Shown piece after piece: positions 16,501 through 25,215 of a DNA stretch of 64,000 nucleotides. Numbering within the stretch: position 1 is the first letter of the stretch; every line of letters begins with the position of its first letter. Under the pieces are notes generated by a model. The model was given only the letters and a program-made list of their open reading frames with translations, was not told the origin of the DNA and made no database searches. A program made the translations under genes and the position numbers. Source of the DNA: Bacteroidota bacterium. GTDB taxonomy: Bacteria > Bacteroidota > Bacteroidia > Bacteroidales > F082. The stretch lies in the NCBI GenBank assembly GCA_016715945.1, contig JADJXJ010000003.1:310001-374000 (forward strand), read 5' to 3'.

Positions 16501-16941
16501 TCAGTTCAGGGTTTCGGATTTGTCGTAAATGATTTTGAACAGTTCTTCGCTGTCCACGGGCTTACCCAGATATCCGTCGAAAGGGGCATTGGTGCGGTCG
16601 AAAGCCGGACTTTCGGTGAATGTGCTCATCGAAATCACCGGGATGCGCTTGGTAATGTTTTTGATCCGCTTCGCGGTTTCCATGCCGTCGATGCCTGGCA
16701 TATTATAGTCGAGTAGTATGAGGTCGAAGTGCTGTCCCTCTTCGATCAGGCCGACTGCGTCGTAACCATTTGAAGACCAGTAAACCTCTGCCCTCAGCCT
16801 GCTTAGCATGGCTTTGATCAGCAGGAAATTTACCCTGAGATCGTCAACCACCAGCACCCTGAGGTTTGATGTTGAGTTTTGTATCTGTTTTGGCCGCTCA
16901 GTCATAGGTAAGGTTGCTGAAAACATCATGGACAGGTTCAA
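16501..16941 (-). CDS. Single-domain response regulator (receiver only)
   Basis: 146 residues made almost wholly of one receiver domain. LRVLVVDD gives the acidic pocket (Asp33, Asp34), LILLDYNMPGIDG the acceptor Asp near residue 78, ISMST the conserved Ser/Thr, and GYLGKPVD the Lys. There is no output domain, so it should act by protein contact or as a phosphate shuttle. It lies just upstream of the hybrid kinase gene on the same strand with about 100 bases between, so the two are probable partners. An ATG at 16905 (MTERPKQ) is an alternative start that would remove 12 non-conserved residues. The role is not shown by the sequence. Confidence 0.85.
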   Translation of the reverse strand: MNLSMMFSATLPMTERPKQIQNSTSNLRVLVVDDLRVNFLLIKAMLSRLRAEVYWSSNGYDAVGLIEEGQHFDLILLDYNMPGIDGMETAKRIKNITKRIPVISMSTFTESPAFDRTNAPFDGYLGKPVDSEELFKIIYDKSETLN

Positions 16942-17077
16942 TTAGTTTTGTCACATATAACGATCCCAAATTAAGTGCCAAAGTCATAAAAGACTATAAA
17001 ACAAATGATTAGAAGGTGTTCAAATTAAGGGCTTTTCCATTTTTAATAATTTCTTCCAAAAATCAGAAAGTTTATCA

Positions 17078-19210
17078 TTAGAGGTTTTCCATGAAATATG
17101 AGGTAATTTTCCTGATCAGATGCGCCCTGTCGCGTCCGCGCACGTTGTGCGGGTGACCGGTGTACACAAAGAAGTCGGCCAGTTTCATTTCTTCCACAAA
17201 CCGACGCAGCAGGGCAAGGCTATGTTGCATCACCACCACGTCGTCCATGTCGCCGTGCATAATGAGCAGCTTGCCCTGAAGTTTTGCGGCCTGATTCAGC
17301 AGGCTGGTATTTTGGTACCCCTCGGGATTTTCATCGGGGGTATCCATATAGCGTTCGCCATACATGATTTCGTAGTACTTCCAGTCGGTTACCGGACCGC
17401 CGGCAGTGGCCACTTTGAAAATTTCCGGGTGGTTGAGTTTCAGGCTGATGCTCATAAAACCGCCGTAGCTCCAGCCGTCCACCCCGATTCTTTCGGCATC
17501 CACAAAAGGAAGGCTTTGCAGATAATCAATGCCAACAAGCTGGTCGGCCATTTCCACCTGGCCAAGCCTGCGGTGGATCACATGCTCAAAGGCTTTTCCG
17601 CGGTTGGCCGAGCCGCGGTTGTCGAGGGTGAACACCACAAAACCCTGTTGCGCAAGATATAGCATGTAAAGGTTTGCGCCTCCGAGCCAGCTGTTGGTCA
17701 CCAATTGGGCGTGTGGCCCGCCATATACGTAAACAACCACCGGATATTTCTTGTCCGGAATCAAACCGGCAGGTTTGATCAGCCGGGCATGAAGCGTACT
17801 CCCATCTTCGGCCCTGAGTTGTACCAGTTCAATGTCGGGCATGAGGATATTTGCCAGCGGATTCTGGGCTTCGTGTATGGTTTTCAATGTTTTGCCATTG
17901 CGGTCGATGATTTGTGTTTTTCGGGGGGTCACAATGTTCGACCAGGCATCAATGAGGTGGTTGCCGTCGGCCGAAAGCATGGCTTTGTGCTGGCCACCCT
18001 CGGAGGAAAGCATGCGTAGTTTGCCATCTCTCAGGTTGACGGCATAGACGTTTTGTTCGAGCGGGGTTTCGCGCGTTGCCAGAAAGAAGACCTGTGTGGC
18101 TTTCTGGTCAAAACCGATCACTTCGGTCACCATCCAGGCTCCTGAGGTGAGCTGCCTGATGAGCTTGCCATCGACTTCGTACAGATACAGGTGGTTGAAA
18201 CCGTCGCGCAGGCTGGGCCAGACGAAGCGTCCGCTGTTCCCCGGCAGGAAGTATAGCGGCGTAAGTGGCTCTACCCAGGTGTCGGCCTTTTCTTCGAAAA
18301 TGGTAGCCATCAACCGGCCACCGGCTGCTTCGTAGCGGTTCATTTTCAGGTGGTTTTGCCCGCGGTTGAGCAAACCGATATAGATGCTGCGGCCATCGGG
18401 ATGCCAGGTGACGGCTGTAAGGTATTGCTCGGCGGGTTCGCCGGTTTGCATGGCCACAGTGCTTGTTTCGGCCAGGTCGTACACCATCAGACTCACCTGG
18501 TGGCTGGTCATGCCTGCCATAGGATAGCGGATGGGCTGGTGACTTGCAATACGTTGGGCGATGTCGGCCAGGGGATAGGTTGTCACCATGCGTTCGTCCA
18601 TGCGGTAATAAGCAAGTTTGCTGCCATCGGGCGACCAGAACAGTCCTTTGTTGATGCCAAACTCATTCCGGTGTACACTTTTGCCGCATTCCACCCCCGG
18701 GGGTTCGTTGCTCACCTGCCGGTGTTCCAAGCCATCAAACACGAATACATTGTTTTCGATGGTGTAGGCAATTCTCAGGGTGGGAAGATGGATCTCGGCC
18801 TGTGCTGCATTTTTCGGCAGGCTTGTCAGTCGTTCGACCTGTAGAGGATTGATTATGAGAACATAATAATCCTGTCCGCTCCGGAACAAGGCCTTGCCGG
18901 AAGCAACCCATTGAAATTGGGGAAATCGCCTCAGGCTATCCAGACCGCTTTCGCGCAGGCTTTTGTTGAGCTGCTGAAGCGAGAAAAGGGTGTCGTTCGC
19001 TATTTGACTGACAGTGTTTTTTATCAGGTAATTATCCGAAACCCAGGTGTATTCTCCGGCATTGGAGGTCCATTGCACCTGACTCAGGCCGCGGGGAAAC
19101 AGGGCAGGGTTTATGCCTGCGGCATCTTCGGGGGTAAGCGCGAGGTGTTGTGCGCCACGGGGCTGAACAAGCAGCAAAAGCCAGGTGGCAAGGCTGAGCA
19201 AATGTTTCAT
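17078..19210 (-). CDS. Dipeptidyl peptidase IV (peptidase family S9B)
   Basis: 710 residues with an N-terminal signal peptide (about 1-20), so periplasmic or outer-membrane associated. DPP-IV removes Xaa-Pro dipeptides from peptide N-termini. The N-terminal beta-propeller (about 40-450) includes the substrate N-terminus-binding segment with LAYYRMDERMVTTYPL. The C-terminal alpha/beta hydrolase domain has the nucleophile in GWSYGGFMS (Ser near 580), the Asp in HGDMDDVV and the His in GHPHNVRGRDRAHL. Full length for the family. It stands as a single gene, with a gap of about 135 bases to the response-regulator gene. In Bacteroidota such enzymes serve peptide scavenging. Confidence 0.92.
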   Translation of the reverse strand: MKHLLSLATWLLLLVQPRGAQHLALTPEDAAGINPALFPRGLSQVQWTSNAGEYTWVSDNYLIKNTVSQIANDTLFSLQQLNKSLRESGLDSLRRFPQFQWVASGKALFRSGQDYYVLIINPLQVERLTSLPKNAAQAEIHLPTLRIAYTIENNVFVFDGLEHRQVSNEPPGVECGKSVHRNEFGINKGLFWSPDGSKLAYYRMDERMVTTYPLADIAQRIASHQPIRYPMAGMTSHQVSLMVYDLAETSTVAMQTGEPAEQYLTAVTWHPDGRSIYIGLLNRGQNHLKMNRYEAAGGRLMATIFEEKADTWVEPLTPLYFLPGNSGRFVWPSLRDGFNHLYLYEVDGKLIRQLTSGAWMVTEVIGFDQKATQVFFLATRETPLEQNVYAVNLRDGKLRMLSSEGGQHKAMLSADGNHLIDAWSNIVTPRKTQIIDRNGKTLKTIHEAQNPLANILMPDIELVQLRAEDGSTLHARLIKPAGLIPDKKYPVVVYVYGGPHAQLVTNSWLGGANLYMLYLAQQGFVVFTLDNRGSANRGKAFEHVIHRRLGQVEMADQLVGIDYLQSLPFVDAERIGVDGWSYGGFMSISLKLNHPEIFKVATAGGPVTDWKYYEIMYGERYMDTPDENPEGYQNTSLLNQAAKLQGKLLIMHGDMDDVVVMQHSLALLRRFVEEMKLADFFVYTGHPHNVRGRDRAHLIRKITSYFMENL

Positions 19211-19239
19211 GATCAGGAAGATATTCTATGTTTTTTGGT

Positions 19240-19977
19240 TTATATCTGACGGATAGCGGCTGCGAACTGGGGTGTCAGCCCGGGCTGTTTTTCGAGGATA
19301 TTGCCCACTACCACCACATCGGCTCCGGCTGCGGCCATTTGGCCGGCCAGCTCCGGCTCACGGATGCCGCCGCCAACAATCAGGGGTACCCCGATGCTTT
19401 TGCGAACCTCGCGGATCATGCTTGTGGGCACAGGGTTGAAGGCGCCCGAGCCGGCATCCATAAATATCAGTTTCAGGCCCAGCATCTCACCAGCCATAGC
19501 CGTGCAGATGGCAATGTCGTTTTTGTCCGACGGAATGGGTACGCTGTTGCTCATATAGCTCACCGAAGTAGGCCGGCCGCTGTCGATAAGCATGTAGCCT
19601 GTCGCAATTACTTCGAGGCCGCTCATTTTGAGGTAAGGCGCGGCAATCACGTGCCTGCCGATGAGCATTTCGGCATTGCGCCCCGAGATGAGCGACAAAA
19701 AAAGGAATGCATCGGCATGCCTGCTCAGCTGGTAGGAATTGCCCGGAAACAAAACGATCGGGATGTGTTTGGCTTCGGCACGCAGGATTTTGATGCAGCT
19801 TTCGAGATTGTCGTTGGTGAGCAGCGAACCGCCAACAAAGAAAAAGTCCACACCCCCCTCAGCAGCGTAACCTGCAAGGGTGTGCAGCGATTTGTCGCTC
19901 GGTTTGTCGGGATCGATCAGGACGGCAAACTTGCGGCCGGGCTTCAGAAAATGGTCATAAACAGGCATGGCGGGCAA
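19240..19977 (-). CDS. Geranylgeranylglyceryl phosphate synthase family protein
   Basis: 245 residues of the PcrB/GGGP synthase TIM-barrel family, which joins a polyprenyl diphosphate to sn-glycerol-1-phosphate. Visible landmarks are KFAVLIDPDKP near the start, FFFVGGSLLT, VLFPGNSYQLS, the conserved IPSDKNDIAICTAMAGEMLG stretch, LIFMDAGSGA with the prenyl-pocket Asp/Ser, and the phosphate-binding VGGGIREPELA and VVGNILE loops. The length and motif set fit the bacteroidetal group of this otherwise archaeal lipid enzyme. The prenyl chain length cannot be read from sequence here. It sits alone between DPP-IV and metF on the same strand, 29 bases from the former. Confidence 0.9.
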   Translation of the reverse strand: MPAMPVYDHFLKPGRKFAVLIDPDKPSDKSLHTLAGYAAEGGVDFFFVGGSLLTNDNLESCIKILRAEAKHIPIVLFPGNSYQLSRHADAFLFLSLISGRNAEMLIGRHVIAAPYLKMSGLEVIATGYMLIDSGRPTSVSYMSNSVPIPSDKNDIAICTAMAGEMLGLKLIFMDAGSGAFNPVPTSMIREVRKSIGVPLIVGGGIREPELAGQMAAAGADVVVVGNILEKQPGLTPQFAAAIRQI

Positions 19978-20048
19978 TTGGATTGCCCAAATTTAGCCAT
20001 TTTGAAAGTATTCGTTTTAAAAGTTTTTCAACACAGCTTTGGCTGGTC

Positions 20049-21014
20049 TCAGAATATTTCGCGTGCAATGGCTGCAATGTTGTCGGCCCTGCCCATTGTA
20101 TAGTAATGAATGGCCGGCACGCCTGTAGCTTTGAGCTCTTTGCTCTGAGCCACAGCCCATTCCACACCCAGCTTGCGCACCTGATGGTTGTCGGTGCATT
20201 TGCGCACCTCTTTCATCAGGGCTTCAGGCAGGTCGATGTTGAATGTTTGGGGCAGGGTTGAGAGCTGATTCAGGCTGGCCAGAGGTTTCAGCCCCGGGAT
20301 GATTGGCACCATGATGCCTGCTTCGCGACAACGCGCTACAAAGCTGAAATACTTTGAGTTGTCGAAAAACATCTGGGTGATCACAAACGAAGCTCCTGCC
20401 TCAATCTTTTTCTTTAGGTAATAGAGGTCTGAATCCATATTGGGGGCTTCGATGTGTTTTTCGGGATAACCGGCCACCCCAATGCAGAAATCAGTGGGTG
20501 TGGCATTGAGCAGGTCGTCTTCGAGGTAGATGCCTTTGTTGAGGTTGGCGATTTGTTTCACCAGCTCGATGGCATGGGCATGGCCACCTTTTTCCGGTTG
20601 AAAATATTTCATGCCGGCCTGGGCATCGCCACGAATGGCCAGAAGATTTTTAATGCCAAGAAAGTGAAGGTCGATCAGGGCGTTTTCGGTTTCCTCGCGT
20701 GTGAAGCCGCCGCAAATGATGTGTGGTACCACATTGGCTCCATAGCGAAACATGATGGCTGCTGCAATGCCTACGGTGCCCGGACGCTTGCGGATGGTGC
20801 GCCGCTCTATCAGGCCGTTAGGCAGGTTTTTGTAAACAAACTCTTCCTGATGATAGGTGACGTTGATGAAAGCCGGGTCGAACTCCATCAGCGGGTCGAT
20901 GGTTTTCTGGATATTTTCGATGTTTTGTCCTTTGAGCGGTGGCAAAAGCTCGAACGAAAACAATGTGCGATCCGATGCGGCAATTTTTTCGGTTACTTTA
21001 GGTAGATTGAACAT
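20049..21014 (-). CDS. metF: Methylenetetrahydrofolate reductase
   Basis: 321 residues, full length for bacterial MetF, a flavoprotein TIM barrel that reduces 5,10-methylene-THF to 5-methyl-THF for methionine synthesis. Visible features are FSFELLPP (catalytic Glu near residue 23), FINVTYHQ, the folate/FAD segments NLLAIRGDAQ and IGVAGYPEKHIE, FVITQMFFD, and PIIPGLKPL. It follows metH on the same strand after 52 bases, so it should be part of the SAM-riboswitch-controlled operon and feeds its product to MetH. Confidence 0.95.
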   Translation of the reverse strand: MFNLPKVTEKIAASDRTLFSFELLPPLKGQNIENIQKTIDPLMEFDPAFINVTYHQEEFVYKNLPNGLIERRTIRKRPGTVGIAAAIMFRYGANVVPHIICGGFTREETENALIDLHFLGIKNLLAIRGDAQAGMKYFQPEKGGHAHAIELVKQIANLNKGIYLEDDLLNATPTDFCIGVAGYPEKHIEAPNMDSDLYYLKKKIEAGASFVITQMFFDNSKYFSFVARCREAGIMVPIIPGLKPLASLNQLSTLPQTFNIDLPEALMKEVRKCTDNHQVRKLGVEWAVAQSKELKATGVPAIHYYTMGRADNIAAIAREIF

Positions 21015-21066
21015 AATCCGGTAGCTGAGATTTGATGAGTGCAGTGTACAGGTGAATATGTCGTAA

Positions 21067-24000
21067 CTATTTGTAATTCAGGTTTGCATTGAGCAGGCGT
21101 TCGGCCTCGGCCATGCTCAGGTTTTTGCGTCGGGCATAGTCTTCCAGCTGGTCACGGCCTATCTTTCCCACGTTGAAATATTGGCTGTCGGGGTGAGCAA
21201 AATAGAACCCACTTACAGCGGCCGGGGGTTGCATGGCATAATTTTCGGTAAGCGAAACGCCGGTATGCTTTTGTGCATCGAGCAGCTGGAAAAGAATTTC
21301 TTTCTCGGAGTGTTCCGGGCAGGCCGGGTAGCCGGGTGCGGGCCGTATTCCCTGATAAGCTTCGGCGAGCAGCTCGCTGATGTGGAGGTTTTCACCGGAA
21401 GCATAGCCCCAGATTACCTTTCGCACGTGCTCGTGCAGCCACTCGGCAAAGGCTTCGGCCAGTCGATCGGCCAAAACCTTGGTCATCAGGGCATTGTAAT
21501 CGTCGTTGTCTTTTTCGAACTGGTTGGCAAGTTCCTGGACACCATGCCCGGCCGTGACCACAAATGCGCCGATATAATCGCGGATAGCGGCTTCGCGAGG
21601 TGCCACAAAATCAGCCAGGCACAGGTTGGGGATGCCTTCGGGTTTAAGTTGCTGATTGCGCAGAAACGAGAACCTGCAAACCTGTTCAAGGGGCTTTTGG
21701 CTGTCGAACACCACCACATCGTCGCCTTCGGACAAGGCTGGAAAAATACCGGCCACGCCATCGGCCCGGAGCAATTTGTTGTCGATGATGTGCTTAAGCA
21801 ATGCACGGGCATCGTTGTAGAGCTTGCGGGCCTCTTCGCCTTTGACGGGATCGTTGAAAATCTGCGGGAATTTGCCGCTGAGCCGCCAGGAATGGAAGAA
21901 AAACGTCCAGTCGATGTAGGGCTCAAGTGCCTGGAGCGGGAAGTCGTTGAAAACCGTGATTCCTTGTTTGGCAGGAGCGTAAACGGTTGTGGAATTGAAC
22001 ACGCCAATGTATTTGTTTTTGCGTGCTTCGTCCAGACTGATGAAAGATTCCTCGGCTTTGCTCTTCTGGTATTTCTGTCTCAGGTTTTGGTAGCGTTCCT
22101 TCATGCTGCGCAAAAAGTTATCGCGTCGTTCGGGTGGGGCAAGCAGTTCGCTGATCACTCCGGTCACACGTGAGGCGTCGCGCACATGAATCACGGGTTT
22201 GCTGTAGGCGGGTGCAATTTTCACGGCCGTGTGCACCTCTGAGGTTGTGGCTCCTCCGATCAGCAATGGCCAATGCAGCCCAAGGCGTTCCATTTCGGAT
22301 GCCACGTGCACCATTTCCTCGAGCGAAGGTGTGATCAGTCCGCTCAGGCCGATGATATCTACCTGTTGTTCTTTGGCCGTTTGCAATATTTTCTCGGCCG
22401 GAACCATCACGCCCAGGTCAATCACCTCGAAGTTGTTGCACGCAAGTACCACGCCTACAATGTTTTTTCCGATGTCGTGCACATCGCCTTTTACCGTGGC
22501 CAGCAGTACTTTGCCTGCCGAGCTGCTGTCGCTCACTTTTTCGGCTTCGATGTATGGTAGCAGCGTGGCGACTGCTTTTTTCATCACCCTTGCGCTTTTG
22601 ACCACCTGAGGCAGAAACATTTTTCCTGATCCGAACAGGTCGCCCACTACGGCCATACCGTCCATAAGCGGGCCTTCGATCACGTCGAGTGCTCGTTGAT
22701 ATTTAGGTCTGGCTTCGAGCACATCCTGTTCAATGTGTTCGGCAATGCCTTTGATCAGAGCATGTTTCAGCCGCTCTTCAACGCTGAGCCGGCGCCACGA
22801 TTCATCTTCCTTTGCGCCTGCAGTGCTCTTTGATTTCACCTTTTCGGCATAGGCCAGCATGCGCTCGGTGGCATCGCTCCGGCGATTCAGCACCAGGTCT
22901 TCGGCCAGCCCGAGCAGTTCTGGCTCAATGGTGTCGTAAACCTGAAGCTGGCCGGGGTTAACAATCCCCATGTCCATTCCGGCTTTGATGGCGTGATAAA
23001 GAAACACCGAGTGAATGGCTTCGCGCACTGTATCGTTGCCACGAAAGGCAAAGCTGAGGTTGCTCACCCCACCGCTTACTCTGGCATGAGGCAGGTGTTG
23101 CTTGATCCAGGCAGTTGCCCGGATGTAATCCACTGCATAATTATTGTGCTCCTCAATGCCGGTCCCGATAGCTAAGATATTGGGGTCGAAGATGATATCG
23201 TGTACCGGAAAACCCACTTCCCCTGTTAGAATGCGATAGGCCCGGCTGCAAATCTCTATTTTTCGCTCAAAGGTGTCGGCCTGGCCTTTCTCGTCGAAAG
23301 CCATCACCACCAGGGCAGCGCCATATTTCATGATGGTGCGGGCCTGTGTTTTAAATACTTCTTCGCCTTCCTTGAGGCTGATGGAGTTCACGATGGCTTT
23401 TCCCTGCAGACATTTCAGCCCCGCTTCGATGACTTCGAAACGGGAAGAGTCGATCATCACCGGAATACGGGCTATTTCGGGATCGGACATGAGCATGTGA
23501 AGAAAACGCACCATCTCCTCCCTGGCATCGAGCAGGGCATCGTCCATGTTCACATCTATGATCTGTGCTCCGCCTTCCACCTGATGGCGGGCAATGCTCA
23601 GGGCTTCCTCATATTTTTTTTCCCGGATCAGCCTGGCAAACATGCGCGAGCCACTCACATTGGTGCGTTCGCCAATGTTGATAAAGTTCGACTGACGACT
23701 GATTTTTAAAGGCTCAAGGCCAGTGACCACAGTAGTGCCTTCAAAGCTGAGGCGGTCGGGCAACGGACGGGGTCGGGCGCTACGTGCCAGGCCGGAAAAA
23801 CGGGAAATATGCTCGGGTGTGGTGCCGCAGCAGCCGCCAACGATGTTCACAAAACCATGGGTGAGAAAGTCTTGGATGTGCTCGCCCATCTCCTCAGGGC
23901 TTTCGTCGTATTCGCCGAACTGGTTGGGCAGTCCGGCATTGGGGTAAGCGCTCACGGCAAAAGGTGCATGATGCGCAAGCTCTTCTATATAAGGTCGCAT

Positions 24001-24768
24001 TTCCTTTGCGCCCAGCGCACAGTTGAGTCCTATGCTCAGCAAATCGACATGTGCAAGCGAATGCAGGAAGGCGGTCACGGTCTGGCCCGACAGGGTGCGT
24101 CCGCTGGCATCGGTAATTGTGCCCGATACCATCACCTGAAGCTTGCGCCCCAACTCCTCCTGCAGCCGCTGTATGGCAAACAGGGCTGCCTTGGCATTGA
24201 GGGTATCGAAGACGGTTTCTACCAGCAGGGCGTCGGCCCCGCCTTCGATGAGTGCTGCGGCTTGTTCGTAATATGCCTCGGCCAGTTGGTCGAATGTAAC
24301 TGCCCTGTAGCCAGGGTCGTTAACGTCGGGCGACATCGAGGCTGTTTTGTTGGTAGGCCCTATTGCGCCTGCCACATATCTGGGCTTCGAAGGGTCGAGG
24401 GCGGTAAATTCATCGGCAGCCTGACGGGCAAGACGGGCCGCTGCCAGGTTGATATCGCGCACCCAGCGCTCGGTGCCGTAATCGGACTGCGAAATGCTGG
24501 TGGCATTGAAGGTGTTGGTCTCGATGATGTCGGCTCCGGCCTGCAGATATTGCCGGTGAATGGCCAGCACAATGTCGGGGCGGGTGAGGCAAAGCAGGTC
24601 GTTGTTGCCCTTGAGGTTGTGGGGGTGATCGGGATAAAGCGTTCCGCGGTAATCTTCTTCCTGCAACTTGTACCGTTGTATCATGGTGCCCATGGCACCA
24701 TCGAGCACAAGCACCCTTTGCCTGATGAGTTCGCTTAAAGTTGGTTTCGATGTGTTCATAATGAGCAT
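21067..24768 (-). CDS. metH: Cobalamin-dependent methionine synthase
   Basis: 1233 residues, full length and four-module. The homocysteine domain (1 to about 340) ends in the zinc motif GGCCGTT (about 313). The pterin-binding domain (about 350-620) contains NFINIGERTNVSGS. The cobalamin domain has VKGDVHDIGKNIVGVV with the cobalt-ligating His near 763. The activation domain (about 890-1233) has the SAM-site RPAPGYPACPEH. It methylates homocysteine with 5-methyl-THF. Two starts are possible: ATG 24768 (MLIMNTSK) or ATG 24759. A SAM-I riboswitch and a 35-codon ORF lie upstream, and metF follows. Requirement for B12 is known for the family. Confidence 0.96.
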   Translation of the reverse strand: MLIMNTSKPTLSELIRQRVLVLDGAMGTMIQRYKLQEEDYRGTLYPDHPHNLKGNNDLLCLTRPDIVLAIHRQYLQAGADIIETNTFNATSISQSDYGTERWVRDINLAAARLARQAADEFTALDPSKPRYVAGAIGPTNKTASMSPDVNDPGYRAVTFDQLAEAYYEQAAALIEGGADALLVETVFDTLNAKAALFAIQRLQEELGRKLQVMVSGTITDASGRTLSGQTVTAFLHSLAHVDLLSIGLNCALGAKEMRPYIEELAHHAPFAVSAYPNAGLPNQFGEYDESPEEMGEHIQDFLTHGFVNIVGGCCGTTPEHISRFSGLARSARPRPLPDRLSFEGTTVVTGLEPLKISRQSNFINIGERTNVSGSRMFARLIREKKYEEALSIARHQVEGGAQIIDVNMDDALLDAREEMVRFLHMLMSDPEIARIPVMIDSSRFEVIEAGLKCLQGKAIVNSISLKEGEEVFKTQARTIMKYGAALVVMAFDEKGQADTFERKIEICSRAYRILTGEVGFPVHDIIFDPNILAIGTGIEEHNNYAVDYIRATAWIKQHLPHARVSGGVSNLSFAFRGNDTVREAIHSVFLYHAIKAGMDMGIVNPGQLQVYDTIEPELLGLAEDLVLNRRSDATERMLAYAEKVKSKSTAGAKEDESWRRLSVEERLKHALIKGIAEHIEQDVLEARPKYQRALDVIEGPLMDGMAVVGDLFGSGKMFLPQVVKSARVMKKAVATLLPYIEAEKVSDSSSAGKVLLATVKGDVHDIGKNIVGVVLACNNFEVIDLGVMVPAEKILQTAKEQQVDIIGLSGLITPSLEEMVHVASEMERLGLHWPLLIGGATTSEVHTAVKIAPAYSKPVIHVRDASRVTGVISELLAPPERRDNFLRSMKERYQNLRQKYQKSKAEESFISLDEARKNKYIGVFNSTTVYAPAKQGITVFNDFPLQALEPYIDWTFFFHSWRLSGKFPQIFNDPVKGEEARKLYNDARALLKHIIDNKLLRADGVAGIFPALSEGDDVVVFDSQKPLEQVCRFSFLRNQQLKPEGIPNLCLADFVAPREAAIRDYIGAFVVTAGHGVQELANQFEKDNDDYNALMTKVLADRLAEAFAEWLHEHVRKVIWGYASGENLHISELLAEAYQGIRPAPGYPACPEHSEKEILFQLLDAQKHTGVSLTENYAMQPPAAVSGFYFAHPDSQYFNVGKIGRDQLEDYARRKNLSMAEAERLLNANLNYK

Positions 24769-24774
24769 ATTGTG

Positions 24775-24882
24775 TCATGCGCCCCGAATGGCGTATGCCG
24801 GCAAAAGAGATACGTTCCTGTTGTCAGGAAACTTAAACCCTACAGGCAATCGATTGTTCTGCGCACATGACTTCAGACACAT
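24775..24882 (-). CDS. 35-codon leader ORF between the SAM riboswitch and metH
   Basis: ATG at 24882-24880 follows an AGGAG sequence at 24899-24895, which is unusual in a genome with few Shine-Dalgarno sites. The frame runs 35 codons (MCLKSCAQNNRLPVGFK..., ending PAYAIRGA) to TGA at 24777-24775, only 6 bases before the first metH ATG. Its position makes it the first ORF reached by a ribosome leaving the riboswitch, so it may couple translation to metH. I do not recognise the peptide, and it could also be a non-conserved leader frame. Confidence 0.5.
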   Translation of the reverse strand: MCLKSCAQNNRLPVGFKFPDNRNVSLLPAYAIRGA

Positions 24883-24887
24883 TTAAT

Positions 24888-25000
24888 TTATAATCTCCTC
24901 GCCAAGGACCTTCCGTGGCGGGATTAGGTTTTAGCACCACTCCCCGGGGGGAAGGTTGCTAGAGCTTCGCTGAGCCTAATCTCTCCGCTCTTCTTTATAA
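24888..25000 (-). promoter_or_regulatory. SAM-I (S-box) riboswitch
   Basis: On the minus strand the S-box core can be followed base by base: AAGAGCGGAGAGATTAGGC matches the AAGAG...GGAGGGA-TGGCC start, then GCGAAGCTCTAGCAACC matches GAAACCCGGCAACC, then GGTGCTAAAACC. P1 can form between TTATAA at 25000-24995 and TTATAA at 24893-24888. P4 is the CGCCACGGA/TCCTTGGCG hairpin. A TATTTTTG promoter box lies upstream at 25049-25042. The AGGAG site at 24899-24895 falls between P4 and the 3' strand of P1. Confidence 0.88.
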
Positions 25001-25154
25001 ATCAATGCCTCAGCTGATAAAGGGAGGGATTGATGTTGGGGCAAAAATAATTGTTTTCGGTATGGCAGCTCATTGCTGCTCAATGTTTTTTCGCAAAAGT
25101 TAAATTTTGGTACACCAATGCTGTTTTTGAACAAAGCTAAGCGCCGAACGTTGG

Positions 25155-25183
25155 TTTGGGTGTGGCTAAAACAATTAATTTTG
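25155..25183 (+). promoter_or_regulatory. Probable promoter of ahcY
   Basis: TTTG at 25155-25158 and TAATTTTG at 25176-25183 fit the Bacteroidota TTTG/TAnnTTTG promoter, with a 17-base spacer slightly shorter than the usual 19. The ahcY ATG lies 33 bases after the -7 element. Confidence 0.6.
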
Positions 25184-25215
25184 CCATCCGTTTTTACACA
25201 ACATATTGATTTTAC

